A stretch of 64,000 nt of DNA. Source: Thelephora terrestris (Eukaryota; Basidiomycota; Agaricomycetes; Thelephorales; Thelephoraceae). The DNA lies in contig WIUZ02000016.1 of the NCBI GenBank assembly GCA_015956445.1, positions 558,001-622,000 of the forward strand, given 5' to 3'. Shown here one piece after another: positions 43,524 to 53,832 of this stretch; within the stretch, counting starts at the first letter, position 1, and each line of letters opens with the position of its first letter. Under the pieces are notes generated by a model that did not search any database, was not told the DNA's origin, and saw nothing but the letters and a program-made list of their open reading frames with translations. Position numbers and translations under genes: made by a program.

Positions 43524-46319
43524 TCAAGCGTTGGCTGCATCTACGCCAGCAGGAGTCGTATCGTAGCGAACAATGAGACCTTCAAGCTTTCCCCTGAGAC
43601 CACGAGCCGAGTTGATCAGCATAGAATAACACACATACCCTCCCAACGTCTCGCTGTCGAATGTTGGAGCAACCCCGCTGTCACCCGATTCCTCAAAATC
43701 CTCCAATTTAGACTTGTGGATATCGTGGGCAAGCACGCCTCGTCGAAAAGACCGATGAATGGACTTTATCCAATCCCGGAAGTCTTCGAAGCTCGGAGTC
43801 AGATCCAATTTCGTGCGGTAGTCCCTCAAAAAGGAAGACTTGAAATCGGCAAGAGCCTCGTACAAAGGTTGATCGAACCACCGTTCGTAGGGCAGCCCTT
43901 CGGCATACGGTCGCATTCGCACCCCTCCTGCCTCCTTCTTCGTGTCCTGAGGAATATGAATCTCGTGGTGGGAGGCCAGTATCAACATGATGTAGAAAAG
44001 GGATTCAACATCATGTCTGTAAAGGTGGACGCTGTCGGTTCCCTTGAGTATTCCGCGGGCCATGTAGGGAGGGGTCCCGGTTCTCTGTTGCGAAGCGCTT
44101 TTGTAGTCGCCGGTTAAAGAAGCCGTCCATGATGAAAGATCAAAGTCGGTCAGAACTCCATAGACTTTCCCGTTGATCCTCCGATACATGATGTTGTTGA
44201 GGCTGAGGTCGCGGTGCAGAATCCCGACTTTCTCACGCAGCCACCAGTGGACTAAATCAACGTGAGCGTGTGACAACGAGAAGATGAATGAAAGTACGCA
44301 CTGCATGCAATATCTAGCAGGACCTGAGCGATTTCCTTCACGTCCGTCAACGTCTTGAGAGCATATAGGCATTCTTGGACGAGGATCCGCAGGACGCGCC
44401 GTTCGTACTTGTATTCTCCATTCACGAACTTGGCGTCCTCGAACATACTGGCGACATTCCTGTGCGTCGAATCCGAGTCGAAATCGACATCGAGGTCAAA
44501 CAGGAGGCCAGGAAGGTGGTTGACAGCCCATTGGTCGGGGGTCAGTTTTGCTTCTTCTATCGCCTTCTTGAGGAATTCGCTTTCCGAGGTCCTGCAAGCG
44601 CCAGGCCAGCTGATCTTCACAACCAGGTCCTTGTCCTGCCACTTCGGAGACGTCGCATGTAGCACCGTCGTCGCTCGGCCGACCAGCGAAGGCTCATGAG
44701 AGATGACCTCGCCATAGGTAAGCGTCAGAGACTCCCCATCTTTTTCGAGTTCCAGCTTATTTCCTGTCTGAACCCTCAAAATCACGGACTTCCCATTGGC
44801 CATAGCCAGCTGCTGGTTGTCCTGGAAGAGTTTTCTGCCGGTGAGGTTGTGGAGGATACCGTTGTCGCATAGCGAGAGACGGGTGAAGGCAATCATGATC
44901 GCGATCAGTTTGTCCAACCCACCTCCTTCGCTATCCGACGTAAACTTGATTGCGGATGAAACGAGAATGACGGAGTGGTTGGCGTGATACAGCTGGATGC
45001 GATCGCGGTCGATCAGGCCGATAGTTGCGTGGGAGCGGAAGGCGGGGATGGAGAACTGTTCCAAGACATATTTTCCGATTTGAACGTACACCTCCTTTTG
45101 ACCGTCTGTCTCTTCCGCCCGACGACTACGACGTGCCCCGATTCGACCGTACAGAGGTCGATCTGTCCGATTTCCTTCGGTCTCTACACTCGCACCACCA
45201 GGGGTCGATTTGTAAGACTTCTTCTGCGCCTTGCGGCTCGTCTCGGACGATTCATCGGCAAGCCGCTTTACCGCTTTACTGAGAATTTCCGGAGGAGGAG
45301 CGGAGGCAGGCTCTTTGGTCGCACCCTTCTTTTTCAGGTGCCGCAAGATCTTCGAAGGACCGGCATGGTTCAGCTTCGGGTCCCGTCCTGATGTCTCCCG
45401 TCATTAAAAAACACCAAGAGAGGAAAGCTGCGAGCGTACCGTTCATCTGTAACCGCGGCATGCACGATCCATCCACCAGGGCGGTGTCAAAGTGCTTAAC
45501 TTCTAGGACCTGTAGAGGATGTGCCCAGGTGATAAACGACGTATCGAGCCTCCCATTCTCAACCTCCTCCCGTTTGAGCTTGCGGTAGAGGTCATCGTAG
45601 AAAGCGCCGATATCCGGCGTGAGACCGGCTTCGTTGAGTACCCCATGGTGAAGCTTTTTGGGATCGTTCCTGATGAACCGTTTGAAGGACTTCTGCTTGA
45701 CGGCCTCCAGCGTGGGCTCGCAGGTGACTGTGAGAATGGAATTGATCATCCCCACCAGGGGTCCGTACAACGCTGCCTCGTTGATACCGTTGGTTCCGCA
45801 CTTATTGGAGTAAAGCAAATGGTGGGTATAAAAGTCCCTGTTGAGTTTGACTTCCTGGATTGCCTCTGCCCATCGGGTCTTCCAATCGTCGGGGACGTGC
45901 AGGACCTGCTTCATAAAATCATCCATGCCCACGAAAACCCGATGACGTTCAAAGTCCTGAATGATATGCTGCTTGTAGTCGTCGGTGTCGGATTCTCCAG
46001 CGTCGTCGGTGTCGTATTCTCCAGTGTCGTCAGTGTCGTACTCTACAGCGTCGTCGGTGTCGAGATCCTGCTTCGAGGTCCCCTTTGCGATCGGCGTAGT
46101 GTCCGGTGCAGAGTGAATGACAGGGCTGGGTTGGCGTTTCGTGATATCAGATTGAGACTTAGTAGGACGAAGTTGAAAGCCCTCAACTGAGGGCGAGGGT
46201 GGCCGTATGAGTTTGGGGGCAGGCATCGGAGGGGGACGTGAGGGGTTTGGGGTGCTCCCCACACTGTTTCGAGCCAGCTTATATAGGGAGATGAGTCCAT
46301 GGAAGTCGAGAAGGGCCAT
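43524..46319 (-). CDS. FunK1-type protein kinase, paralogue 3
   Basis: Three exons (45440-46319, 44302-45387, 43524-44251) give 897 residues in frame. It is the close sister of paralogue 2: same Pro-rich N-terminal insert, same intron positions (first intron 52 nt, second 50 nt), VVKISWPG, HRDLSLNNIMYR and TDFDLSSW. Unlike its sister, the first intron contains an in-frame stop, so splicing is required. An acidic repeat expansion (EYDTDD units) lies at about residues 85-115. The linker has a novel EGNRTDRPLYGRIGARRSRR stretch. The tail ends DTTPAGVDAANA. High similarity including flanks indicates a recent block duplication. Confidence 0.93.
45976..46070 (-). repeat. 24-bp in-frame repeat in FunK1 paralogue 3
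   Basis: Four near-identical 24-bp units encode EYDTDDxG-type acidic repeats (VEYDTDDTGEYDTDDAGESD). Paralogue 2 has the equivalent of a single unit (DTDDGGKYNSDD). Confidence 0.85.
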
Positions 46320-46900
46320 ATATGAGTACTTTTTGGGAACTAGACAGATTCGGGGCGGCGAAGAGAGTGGAAGGGTTCGCCCGTGAACCGTGAGATGCGT
46401 CGGATTTCATCACGGGATCGATCGCCATGATCATTGAACAAAGGAACTCAACATTCATTCTCCAAACATGACCAAACAACGCCAGAGGGGACGAACGCAA
46501 CGAACCAGACGATGTCCAGGTGTTCTGTGCGCTCTGCAGAGCACGTATGGTGTTGTCATTCGTCTAGGTATCAATTCATCTTGCGGTACGCTTTTTTTCG
46601 GACGATGTATCGGGGTTTTTTTTGCAACGATACACGCCATCTCAAATCCCCCAGCGGTGGTAAGCCACCCATTTCAACTAGTCAAGCATCCGGACAATGT
46701 CGCGTGCATGGCTCTTTCACTTCTGGGGTCACCACTACTTGCCCAGATCCCGTTCCGTGGTCCACGGTCCACCACTCAAAGCTAGTTCGTGTTTCGGGCC
46801 TGGATTACCTGGTCACTGAAGCGGCCTCACGGACCGCTCATCGTCCAGGGAAGTTCGCGGAGACCATGGCATCGTGACTCAATCGGCTACCAAAAAAATC
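46320..46900. repeat. Duplicated upstream region of FunK1 paralogue 3
   Basis: Counterpart of 27986-28570, including GAACAAAGGAACTCAACATT and the stretch of T near 46590-46625. It holds the minus-strand kinase promoter. Confidence 0.75.
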
Positions 46901-47730
46901 ACTCAGCTGTGGGCAACGTGAGAATAACATAGATGTCGATTTACTACTCGGTCTGAGTCGTCATCAAAAGTCAAACGGAATCGGACGAACTACGTCGAAG
47001 ACGCGAGGGACCCTGGTGAGGTCCTGCCTCCAAGCGGCAATCCCATAGTACTTTCCGTCCTCGCATGGGACAGTCGAGAAACCATGTTTCGCTTACCTAC
47101 TTGATAACAATCCTTCCGAGTCTCTGCCACATGTAATTTTGTCGATTATGACGGGCAGCGCGATTCGGTGACCGAGAATGTTGACGATTTATACACATGT
47201 AGTCACCGGCAATTCGCGCCTGGTTCTTACTCGTGAGCAACTAGAAAACATTATACATTCCGTTCTAGTCCAGTAGTGTTCGCTAGCTGGTGCTAGCATT
47301 TCACTTCTTTTTTGGATCGACAGCGACGCTGAACGAATCCGATGGAACCAACCTCCTCTCTTCCGAGCCTACTACCCCTCCTGTCAACAACCTTGCTGTT
47401 GTGAACCCTTATCCCTGTAGTGTTATCAGTACTCCACCATAATGTTCAGTCCCAAGATCTGGTCTCTAGTTCCGAGGCCAAAACGAGGCCCACCGCCACT
47501 CCCAAAACTACCCCTAGCGCCGAAACGAGAGCGACACCTCAACCACTTCACGTGCCATTAAATCCATCCCAATTGTAACCGCAAATGTTTTCAATGCAAT
47601 TCCTGAAGTACCCGACTCGCACGACGATATTGTCATTCAAACCCCAAGCACGGCAACTACTGTCTCTCTACTGACCAACGCATAGGGAGTCCGGAAATAT
47701 CGTTTCAGTAGTATGCGCCTTACATAATAC
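46901..47730. other. Gap with a Thr/Ser/Pro-rich relic
   Basis: 830 bp without a supportable gene. 47340-47690 has a Thr/Pro/Ser-rich coding-like composition (LLSSEPTTPPVNNLAVVNPY) with several frame changes and may be a relic of a cell-wall-type protein. Confidence 0.35.
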
Positions 47731-48080
47731 AAGTACAATTCACGACCCGATCGCCCGCCTCCCACGGCAACTTCCGACCCCTTTTCTTCCCCACGCAACT
47801 CGGTCTACCGCCATTGTGTACTCTCATCGATGGAAGTGGGCTCCTCTATCTTCCAAGCCACGGTATTGCATTCCCTCCAGTCTACTTGCAAGTGGCAAAA
47901 AGATGTCCACATCCACATCCTTGTACCGGCCCATCACATGAGTTTGAGCAACTGCGAGCACATTCTCGATCTCGAGCCTTCCTCGAAACGATCACCGTTC
48001 GACACTGGGCGCCCTCAGAAAGGCGAACTTGATTCTACAACGGAGCCCCAACCAGATCCCAGGAAAGGGGGCGAAGACGC
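47731..48080 (-). pseudogene. 3' fragment of membrane protein family (R1, copy 3)
   Basis: Matches 24716-25050 and 42890-43160. Together with the gene at 49350-50538 it brackets the Zn2Cys6 gene, as if the membrane gene's last exon had been split from its body. On the plus strand it contributes the first roughly 80 codons of the Zn2Cys6 open frame. Confidence 0.6.
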
Positions 48081-49134
48081 GGATTTAGGACATCTGGAAC
48101 ACGCTGCCAGGGTGCAACATCAAGCTCCTGCTTTGGATAACCTTTGCCCCGGTTCTTTTGGCGAATGTACTGGGCCCCCGTCCTGGTGTCAGACTCACTT
48201 CAAGCTTGATCGTCTTTCGCCTCCCGATGCCTTCCCTCTTACCCCTTTCCTCTCCCAATCTACCCGGAACAACCTCCAACAACGTAAATCGTGCGAATTT
48301 TGTCGCTTTCGAAAGAAAAAGTGCTCCGGTCACAGTGCCTGCGTCCGATGCTCCCGCGCCGGTATTGACTGCGTATACATGCCCGATCTCATTGCGAAAC
48401 GCACGACCGACCGTCTGCTGGAGACCCGCCTGCTACCTGGATCGCACTTACCCACCTCAGTGACTGGGAGTTGCGACGGACAACTTTCTCGAGGGACGAA
48501 AAGAAGGAAGAGAGCCCCGAATGGATCTGCGAAGCGCCAGAAGAGGTTGCGAGCTGGGACTCATCCTTTAGATTTCAGCCCTAGTCAGTCTATCCCTCTT
48601 AGAGACGACTCCGCCTCTTCTCCTACAGGTTCAGGGTCTCTGTACGTGGAATTAGCGAAATGCTTAGCCGACAGCGTACTTGGCACTGCAGCGGAAGACA
48701 TGGATCCCATGACTAGCGGCCCACAATGCGTTAGCCTCGGTGTTCTCGATCGAAGGATCTACGTTTTGTCTGTCCCTAGATCCTGGGATGCCTCTCAACC
48801 AGAGGTCTTCGGTGACACTCCCACAATGCGACCAGGATACACAAAGAACGATAGAAACACGACCAGGCTTGACGAATCTTCCATGGACGTAGGTGCCACC
48901 GGAGCAGAAACGTCCAATAGCTTGGGATCTGACCTTTTACCCCACATGGAAAGCGGGTTGTTCCTGGAGTCGCCCAGCAATTTGCCTGCACAGTCGACTT
49001 TTTACTCCTCTCCTGTCCCACCATCATCAAGCTCGACCGTGCCATTAGAAAAGGCAGTTGATTGCGACCTTGCATCGTCTTGGACCACGGATGACTGGTT
49101 AGAATGGTATGGATCTACCTTGTTCTCATGGTGA
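47830..49134 (+). CDS. Zn2Cys6 transcription factor, N-terminus from repeat
   Basis: Probable DNA-binding regulator. One open frame of 434 codons. The cluster is canonical: Cys 155, 158, 165, 171, 174 and 181 (C-x2-C-x6-C-x5-C-x2-C-x6-C; CEFCRFRKKKC...CVRC...C). A basic linker follows (RGTKRRKRAPNGSAKRQKRL). The C-terminal half is Ser/Pro/Thr-rich and ends in acidic-aromatic DDWLEWYGSTLFSW, as in activators. The first 80 residues are translated repeat R1 on its non-coding strand, so the true start may lie downstream (for example in a separate 5' exon joining just before FLSQSTRNNL at about residue 140). Confidence 0.75.
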   Translation: MEVGSSIFQATVLHSLQSTCKWQKDVHIHILVPAHHMSLSNCEHILDLEPSSKRSPFDTGRPQKGELDSTTEPQPDPRKGGEDADLGHLEHAARVQHQAPALDNLCPGSFGECTGPPSWCQTHFKLDRLSPPDAFPLTPFLSQSTRNNLQQRKSCEFCRFRKKKCSGHSACVRCSRAGIDCVYMPDLIAKRTTDRLLETRLLPGSHLPTSVTGSCDGQLSRGTKRRKRAPNGSAKRQKRLRAGTHPLDFSPSQSIPLRDDSASSPTGSGSLYVELAKCLADSVLGTAAEDMDPMTSGPQCVSLGVLDRRIYVLSVPRSWDASQPEVFGDTPTMRPGYTKNDRNTTRLDESSMDVGATGAETSNSLGSDLLPHMESGLFLESPSNLPAQSTFYSSPVPPSSSSTVPLEKAVDCDLASSWTTDDWLEWYGSTLFSW

Positions 49135-49349
49135 TCATGATACTCATGCATCCCCACCCCAGGGCGAAGGAGATTCTTCCCGGAATAGAGCGAGACTTAT
49201 ACGACACCGATACCCCCTGGTCAACAGACCTTTAAATCGAGCGGTTTTTGGCCGGCAGGATCGTTGTAATTTAATGGCTTGTAATTTTCTACTGTACTGC
49301 ATCCTTAATCTAGAATAGTGATATGGGCGACTCCGGGACTTGCATGACC

Positions 49350-50538
49350 TCAGTTGCGTAATAGCATACCCCTGCTGAGTTCGATACCAGGGGGGAGATC
49401 TACGAGTGATCCGTCTCTAGCCCTAAACCGATGTCCATCTCCAAGAGTGTGCACCACAGAAGTCAAGTAGACGGCTTGCTGATCATCTGCGCCCAGGGGT
49501 ATCTCCTTGTCCAGCTCAAAATGAGACCAGGCTCGCCAGAAAAGACAAAGAACGATTGCAAGGACGGAGAATCCGAGGTCTAGTCTCCACCAAATCAAGA
49601 AACACAAGCCAGCGAGGAAAGTGCACACATGGGGGATGGCGTTCTCAGCCCAGTATCCAAAACGGGCGATGTCAGAGGGAGGTGGAGACACGAAACCGGA
49701 GCCAAAAGCGATAACATCCAGATGGGTGGTCGGTGAGAGGAGAATACAACCTCCAACGGCGAAAGTCCAGACGGGGAAGCAGATAGCTAGGAGAAGAGTA
49801 TGCGATAGCCATTGGATAGTACGGGGAGCATATTGATGGGAAACTTCATCTCTAGCTGCATCCGATATCTGGCTTTGTTGACGTGCCGAGGATAGAGGAC
49901 GAGGGAGGCAGGGAGTAGTCGTGGATCCTAAATAGTCAAAGCTTCCTATAGACGCCTGATACGGTGGTTAGTTTGAGACATGGCGAGAGGGTTACGGTTG
50001 CAAACCAGAGCGGGAGACGCCAAGGAGGGCGATTCCATGATCATACGATGAACAGCCTCAGTAGACCCCCTAACTTCGTATGAGAACTGTAGGAATATCC
50101 AAGAATCGTTGGCTCTCGAAGAATGCGGAAGAACTTGAGGGTTAAACGGACCGTATCGCTTGTAGTCACTGACGCCTCCTCGAATTCTACCTGGCCCACA
50201 CCATCCTCCCGCCTGACAACCGACTGACGCTACACAGGGGTTAGAATCATTGTGGGAAAGAACCACGACTACCAAACCTTTTTGAGTCTCTTCGGGGTCT
50301 CGAAAACCGACTTGGCCGCCTCCTTCGCCTTAGACATGACCCTGGAGAGCGGGCCCTTCCGCGTGTGCTTCAGGAAGGTTTCCTGAGAGGCAAAGCCACC
50401 CAATTGCCTTGGAGTTTCGCCTTCTATGACCGGGGAGAACAGGGTGTGGCTGGGCTCTTCATCGTTTGGGGTTGTGAGGCCAGAAGCGAAAGGAGAACTG
50501 GTTGTGGTTTTGTCGCTGTACAGCGATTCGCCAGTCAA
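49350..50538 (-). CDS. Three-helix membrane protein, 3' truncated
   Basis: Family not named. Exon 1 starts at 50538 (MTGESLYSDKTTTSSPFASG) and ends KRLKK at about 50276. Exon 2 continues in frame (RQSVVRREDGVGQVEFEEAS). The last exon encodes SARQQSQISDAARDEV and three membrane helices (WLSHTLLLAICFPVWTFAVG, CTFLAGLCFLIWWRLDLGFS, VLAIVLCLFWRAWSHFELD), then IPLGADDQQAVYLTSVVHTL. The frame stops soon after DLPPGIELSRGMLLRN, where fragments elsewhere continue EIELGLxWRI, so this copy has probably lost its native C-terminus. Fragments of the family occur at 21.8, 24.7, 42.9 and 47.7 kb. The exon 2-3 join is provisional. Confidence 0.6.
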
Positions 50539-51723
50539 CGAAGGCTGATCTTTTCTGTTGAGCGAACTGATCTGCGGAGCGTGCTATCGACTTACCAGCC
50601 GAGATATGGCGGACATTGCAGGAGGGGCTTCGACCGTTGACGTTCAGAGGAAGAGTCGGGGATCGGACCGGCCCGAGACTGAGGCCGAGGAGAGTTGATC
50701 GCGGAAGGATTGCCGCGTCGGTTGAACTTTCTCTCCAGTCGAGGGCATGTAAGATGGAAATCGTCGCCCAGGTTCGGTAAGAGGACATCTGCGGCTTTCC
50801 GTACACTTATCCGCGCGGCGCAGGTCGATTGTGCCTGAGGGCCACGAAATTGCGGCGGAAGGGGGTTTTAACTCGCGATTCATCGCAACTCGTCCCGTAC
50901 TAGCTGATATTCGCCCTCTGGGAGTCAGCCAGGAAGACGGAATTATTGGAACATTAAAACCAATCAGGCCGTGGGGTGGCAGCGATTTCGCCGCGGACGA
51001 CTTCGGTCCCATCATGCCATTTGGAGATTTTTGTCTGAAGCCAGCCTATTTGTTGGCGAAGTCCAACTCCCCACCAGGTCCGCATAAGAAATCCCGAGAG
51101 CTTATCTATGCGTATCTTGAACCCTACGCGTGCCCACGGAGAATCATTATTGTCTCCTGCGAATCCCGTTCTCGCTATTACCGGAAGGTCTACCACCTGT
51201 ACGTTCATCCGATTGGTGCATCCCCGTAGTGATGCGGGAACTGGGCGCTTAATAACTCTGACCAGCGCGACGGCTTAACAAGAAAGAAGGGTCTGGGTGC
51301 CACTGAACCTCCTATCGGGTTTTGCAGCGACCTGTTGCAACACATCCCTATATTCATTGCCTGTCCCGTGGGCAGCGATTTCTTGACATGACATCGCGCT
51401 TTCCGGGTGTGTGGAGGGTTGCATCGGACATAGATTGATGCAAGTACGAGTTCCCGAGCCTCACTATACGGCCAAACGCCTCAGTAAGTTCTCACTTCTG
51501 GACAACGCACGGAAAGTAAAGGGGATGGGGCCAGGCCTATTCATGCCGGTGGTAGTTGCTCAGGGTGACCACTCTTAGGGACGAGTGACCACGGCCCACT
51601 TTCCTATAGGGAAAGGCCATGTTGCGGGGGTAACAGGTCATTCATCATCCTCGTACAGGGAAGCAATGTTAATCATCCATTCTATCCTTCCTACAACCAT
51701 CACCAATACTGGTACATAACTCG
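50539..51723. other. Gap between membrane gene and dehydrogenase
   Basis: 1.2 kb with no gene I can support. Open frames at 50831-51229 lack family resemblance. The right end is the 3' side of the dehydrogenase gene. Confidence 0.4.
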
Positions 51724-53051
51724 TTAGATGGCGCAGTAACCTCCGTCTATGAGGAGGTCTGTCCCCGTCATAAATTTCGACGCGTCACTTGCGAGGAAGA
51801 CAATTGCACCCTGTAGGCAGTAAACCGTGAAATGTCAGATTCTTCCTGTGTTCTTCTCCGTCTACTTACAGCCAAATCACCGGGCTCTGCCAGCTAGGGT
51901 AGCACAAACGTCGGCATAAACACTCTAGTACGAGGTCACGGGAAACGCACTCTTCCCATCGGCGTGAGCCCTTCCCAAGTCTCCTTCAGTTCCGGTGCTC
52001 CAGCCAGAATCGTCCTGGTGAGCTTCGTAAGGGTATAACCAGGGCTAGGGCCACGTTTTGTCGGTAAGCCTGGACACCCGAGTTCCATTTTCGGCTTGCC
52101 TCAGGGAGTTCACACGAACCCCAGTTTTTGCCCATTCAACGGCTAAACTTGTTGCCATGTGTTTCACGGCTACAGGAGTAAGTATCACACTACTCGGAAC
52201 CAAGTGTCACGGAGGCGTACCAGCTTTTGACGCGTTATAGGGAGTTTGCAGCTACAATAGTAAGGGCTGTGCGTTGCCTTGTATGGTGCAATTGAACGGT
52301 ACTTACTTGTGGGAAATTGACGATCTGCATGAGTTACGTTCACATTAGAGCAGTTCAATCATGGAAGCGAATCGTGCTGACCGATGCACTCATGCTAGCA
52401 ATTAGAACAATGCTCCCCCCTCCGTTAGGTATCATGATCTTTGCGGCTTCACGAGCGGTGAGATAAACCCCGTGTACATTGATATCGAAGAGCTTCCTAG
52501 CCCGATCGAGGGGGTATCTACAAGTAGCAAACGGTGAACTCCTTATTCAAGAGAAAGAAAGGCCTTCGAGCATACTCAAGGGCAGAGTAGTTCTCCACGA
52601 TGCCTTTGAAAAGTAAGCCATGAAATGCCGCGACGTGGAAAGGAAACACACCAGCTGATGCAACCACCGCATCTACCCTCCCAAACTTCTTCTTCATCTG
52701 CTCGAATGCGCTCACAACCGATTCCTCAGATGCCACGTCACACTCAATGGCTATCAACTCAAAGCCAGTGGTATCGATTCCGTTCTCCCGAGCGGACTCT
52801 AGAAGTTCTTTTATTGCAGCGTCCGCCTCAAGTTGCTTGAGGTCCAAGATGGCCAGTTGGGTACAGCCTCTGGAGTCACCACGTGGCTGGTTCAGAGTCT
52901 AACCGACCACAAAGTGAAGTCAACTGACGAATTAACAAAAGCATGGGCAAACTCGAGACCGAGCCCCCGAGCCCCACCTGTGATAAGGCAGACCTGCACT
53001 GATCGGCGCCCACACGAATCAGCAATAATCAGGGGAGGCACGTACTTTATC
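51724..53051 (-). CDS. Short-chain dehydrogenase/reductase with microexons
   Basis: NAD(P)-dependent oxidoreductase of the classical SDR family. Exons: 52929-52993, 52652-52869, 52576-52603, 52382-52517, 52307-52324, 52221-52251, 52100-52169, 51951-52044, 51870-51893 and 51724-51810; a GATAAA piece at 53046-53051 may be the end of an earlier exon. Motifs: [15 protein letters not shown] (cofactor glycine motif), [42 protein letters not shown] (Ser), [13 protein letters not shown] (Tyr-x3-Lys), LIDGGYCAI at the end. Four exons are only 18-31 nt. The intron at 52045-52099 uses a GC donor (GCAAGC). The first exon and start are unresolved. Substrate unknown. Confidence 0.85.
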
Positions 53052-53832
53052 CTGCATAGAGAAACATGGAAGTGTCCTTTTTTGACCCGAGAACATTTCC
53101 GCCAGGTAGATGGATTTCGGGCGATGGGCAGGTTGGCTTGGGGAGTGAAAGTGAGGCCAATAGATCCCGAGCGTGGCTGTGAGGCGCCATATAGTTCCGA
53201 CGGGTTGTGAATAAGTATTGGCCCCCCGGCAGTCGCAAATTCATCCCGTTCATTGAACTTTTAGCCTTCAGGGTGCCTGCCGGTGTATAATATGTATGTG
53301 CCATTATCAGTGTCACCAACAAGCGGCGAAGCCCACGACCGAGTTTGAGAAGCCTGCTCATTCTCATGGATGGACATGAATTCAAGGCAATAATCGAATG
53401 GAGTGGGTCCCTATGTCTATCGGAATGAAATACTGACTTAGCCGTGTGCGAAGGGAGGCACGCTATTACATCCGCAGAGAAACCTCGGAGTATAGAATTC
53501 TCTTCTGGCTCTGTCTACTATCTCGTACATGCAGTGATGTTCGGTGGAAAAAAATGGCCATAACAGAAATTGAAAACCAAGGTATTATCTCGAATTACGC
53601 CTTAAGAGGGTATCCAACTATACACAAGAACGAACACATCAATGAGTGTAGGCACAGGAAACAATGAGGGTGAGAAGTGAGGGAAGAGCGAAGGTCATAA
53701 GTCAGGCTGAGAAATCATACGAAACAATGGGGCAGAAAGGGCAACGAAGACAAGATATGCAACAGTGCGGGATTGCGGGAAGGTGACAATGGCAAAGAGG
53801 GTGGGATCCAGCCAGTAGTGATATACCGTGGA
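53052..53832. other. Gap before kinesin gene
   Basis: About 780 bp. The right part is the 3' flank of the kinesin gene. The left part should include the missing first exon and promoter of the dehydrogenase. Nothing else is seen. Confidence 0.4.

Noticed and set aside
50831-51229. 132-codon open frame
   Set aside because: No family signature; composition not clearly coding.
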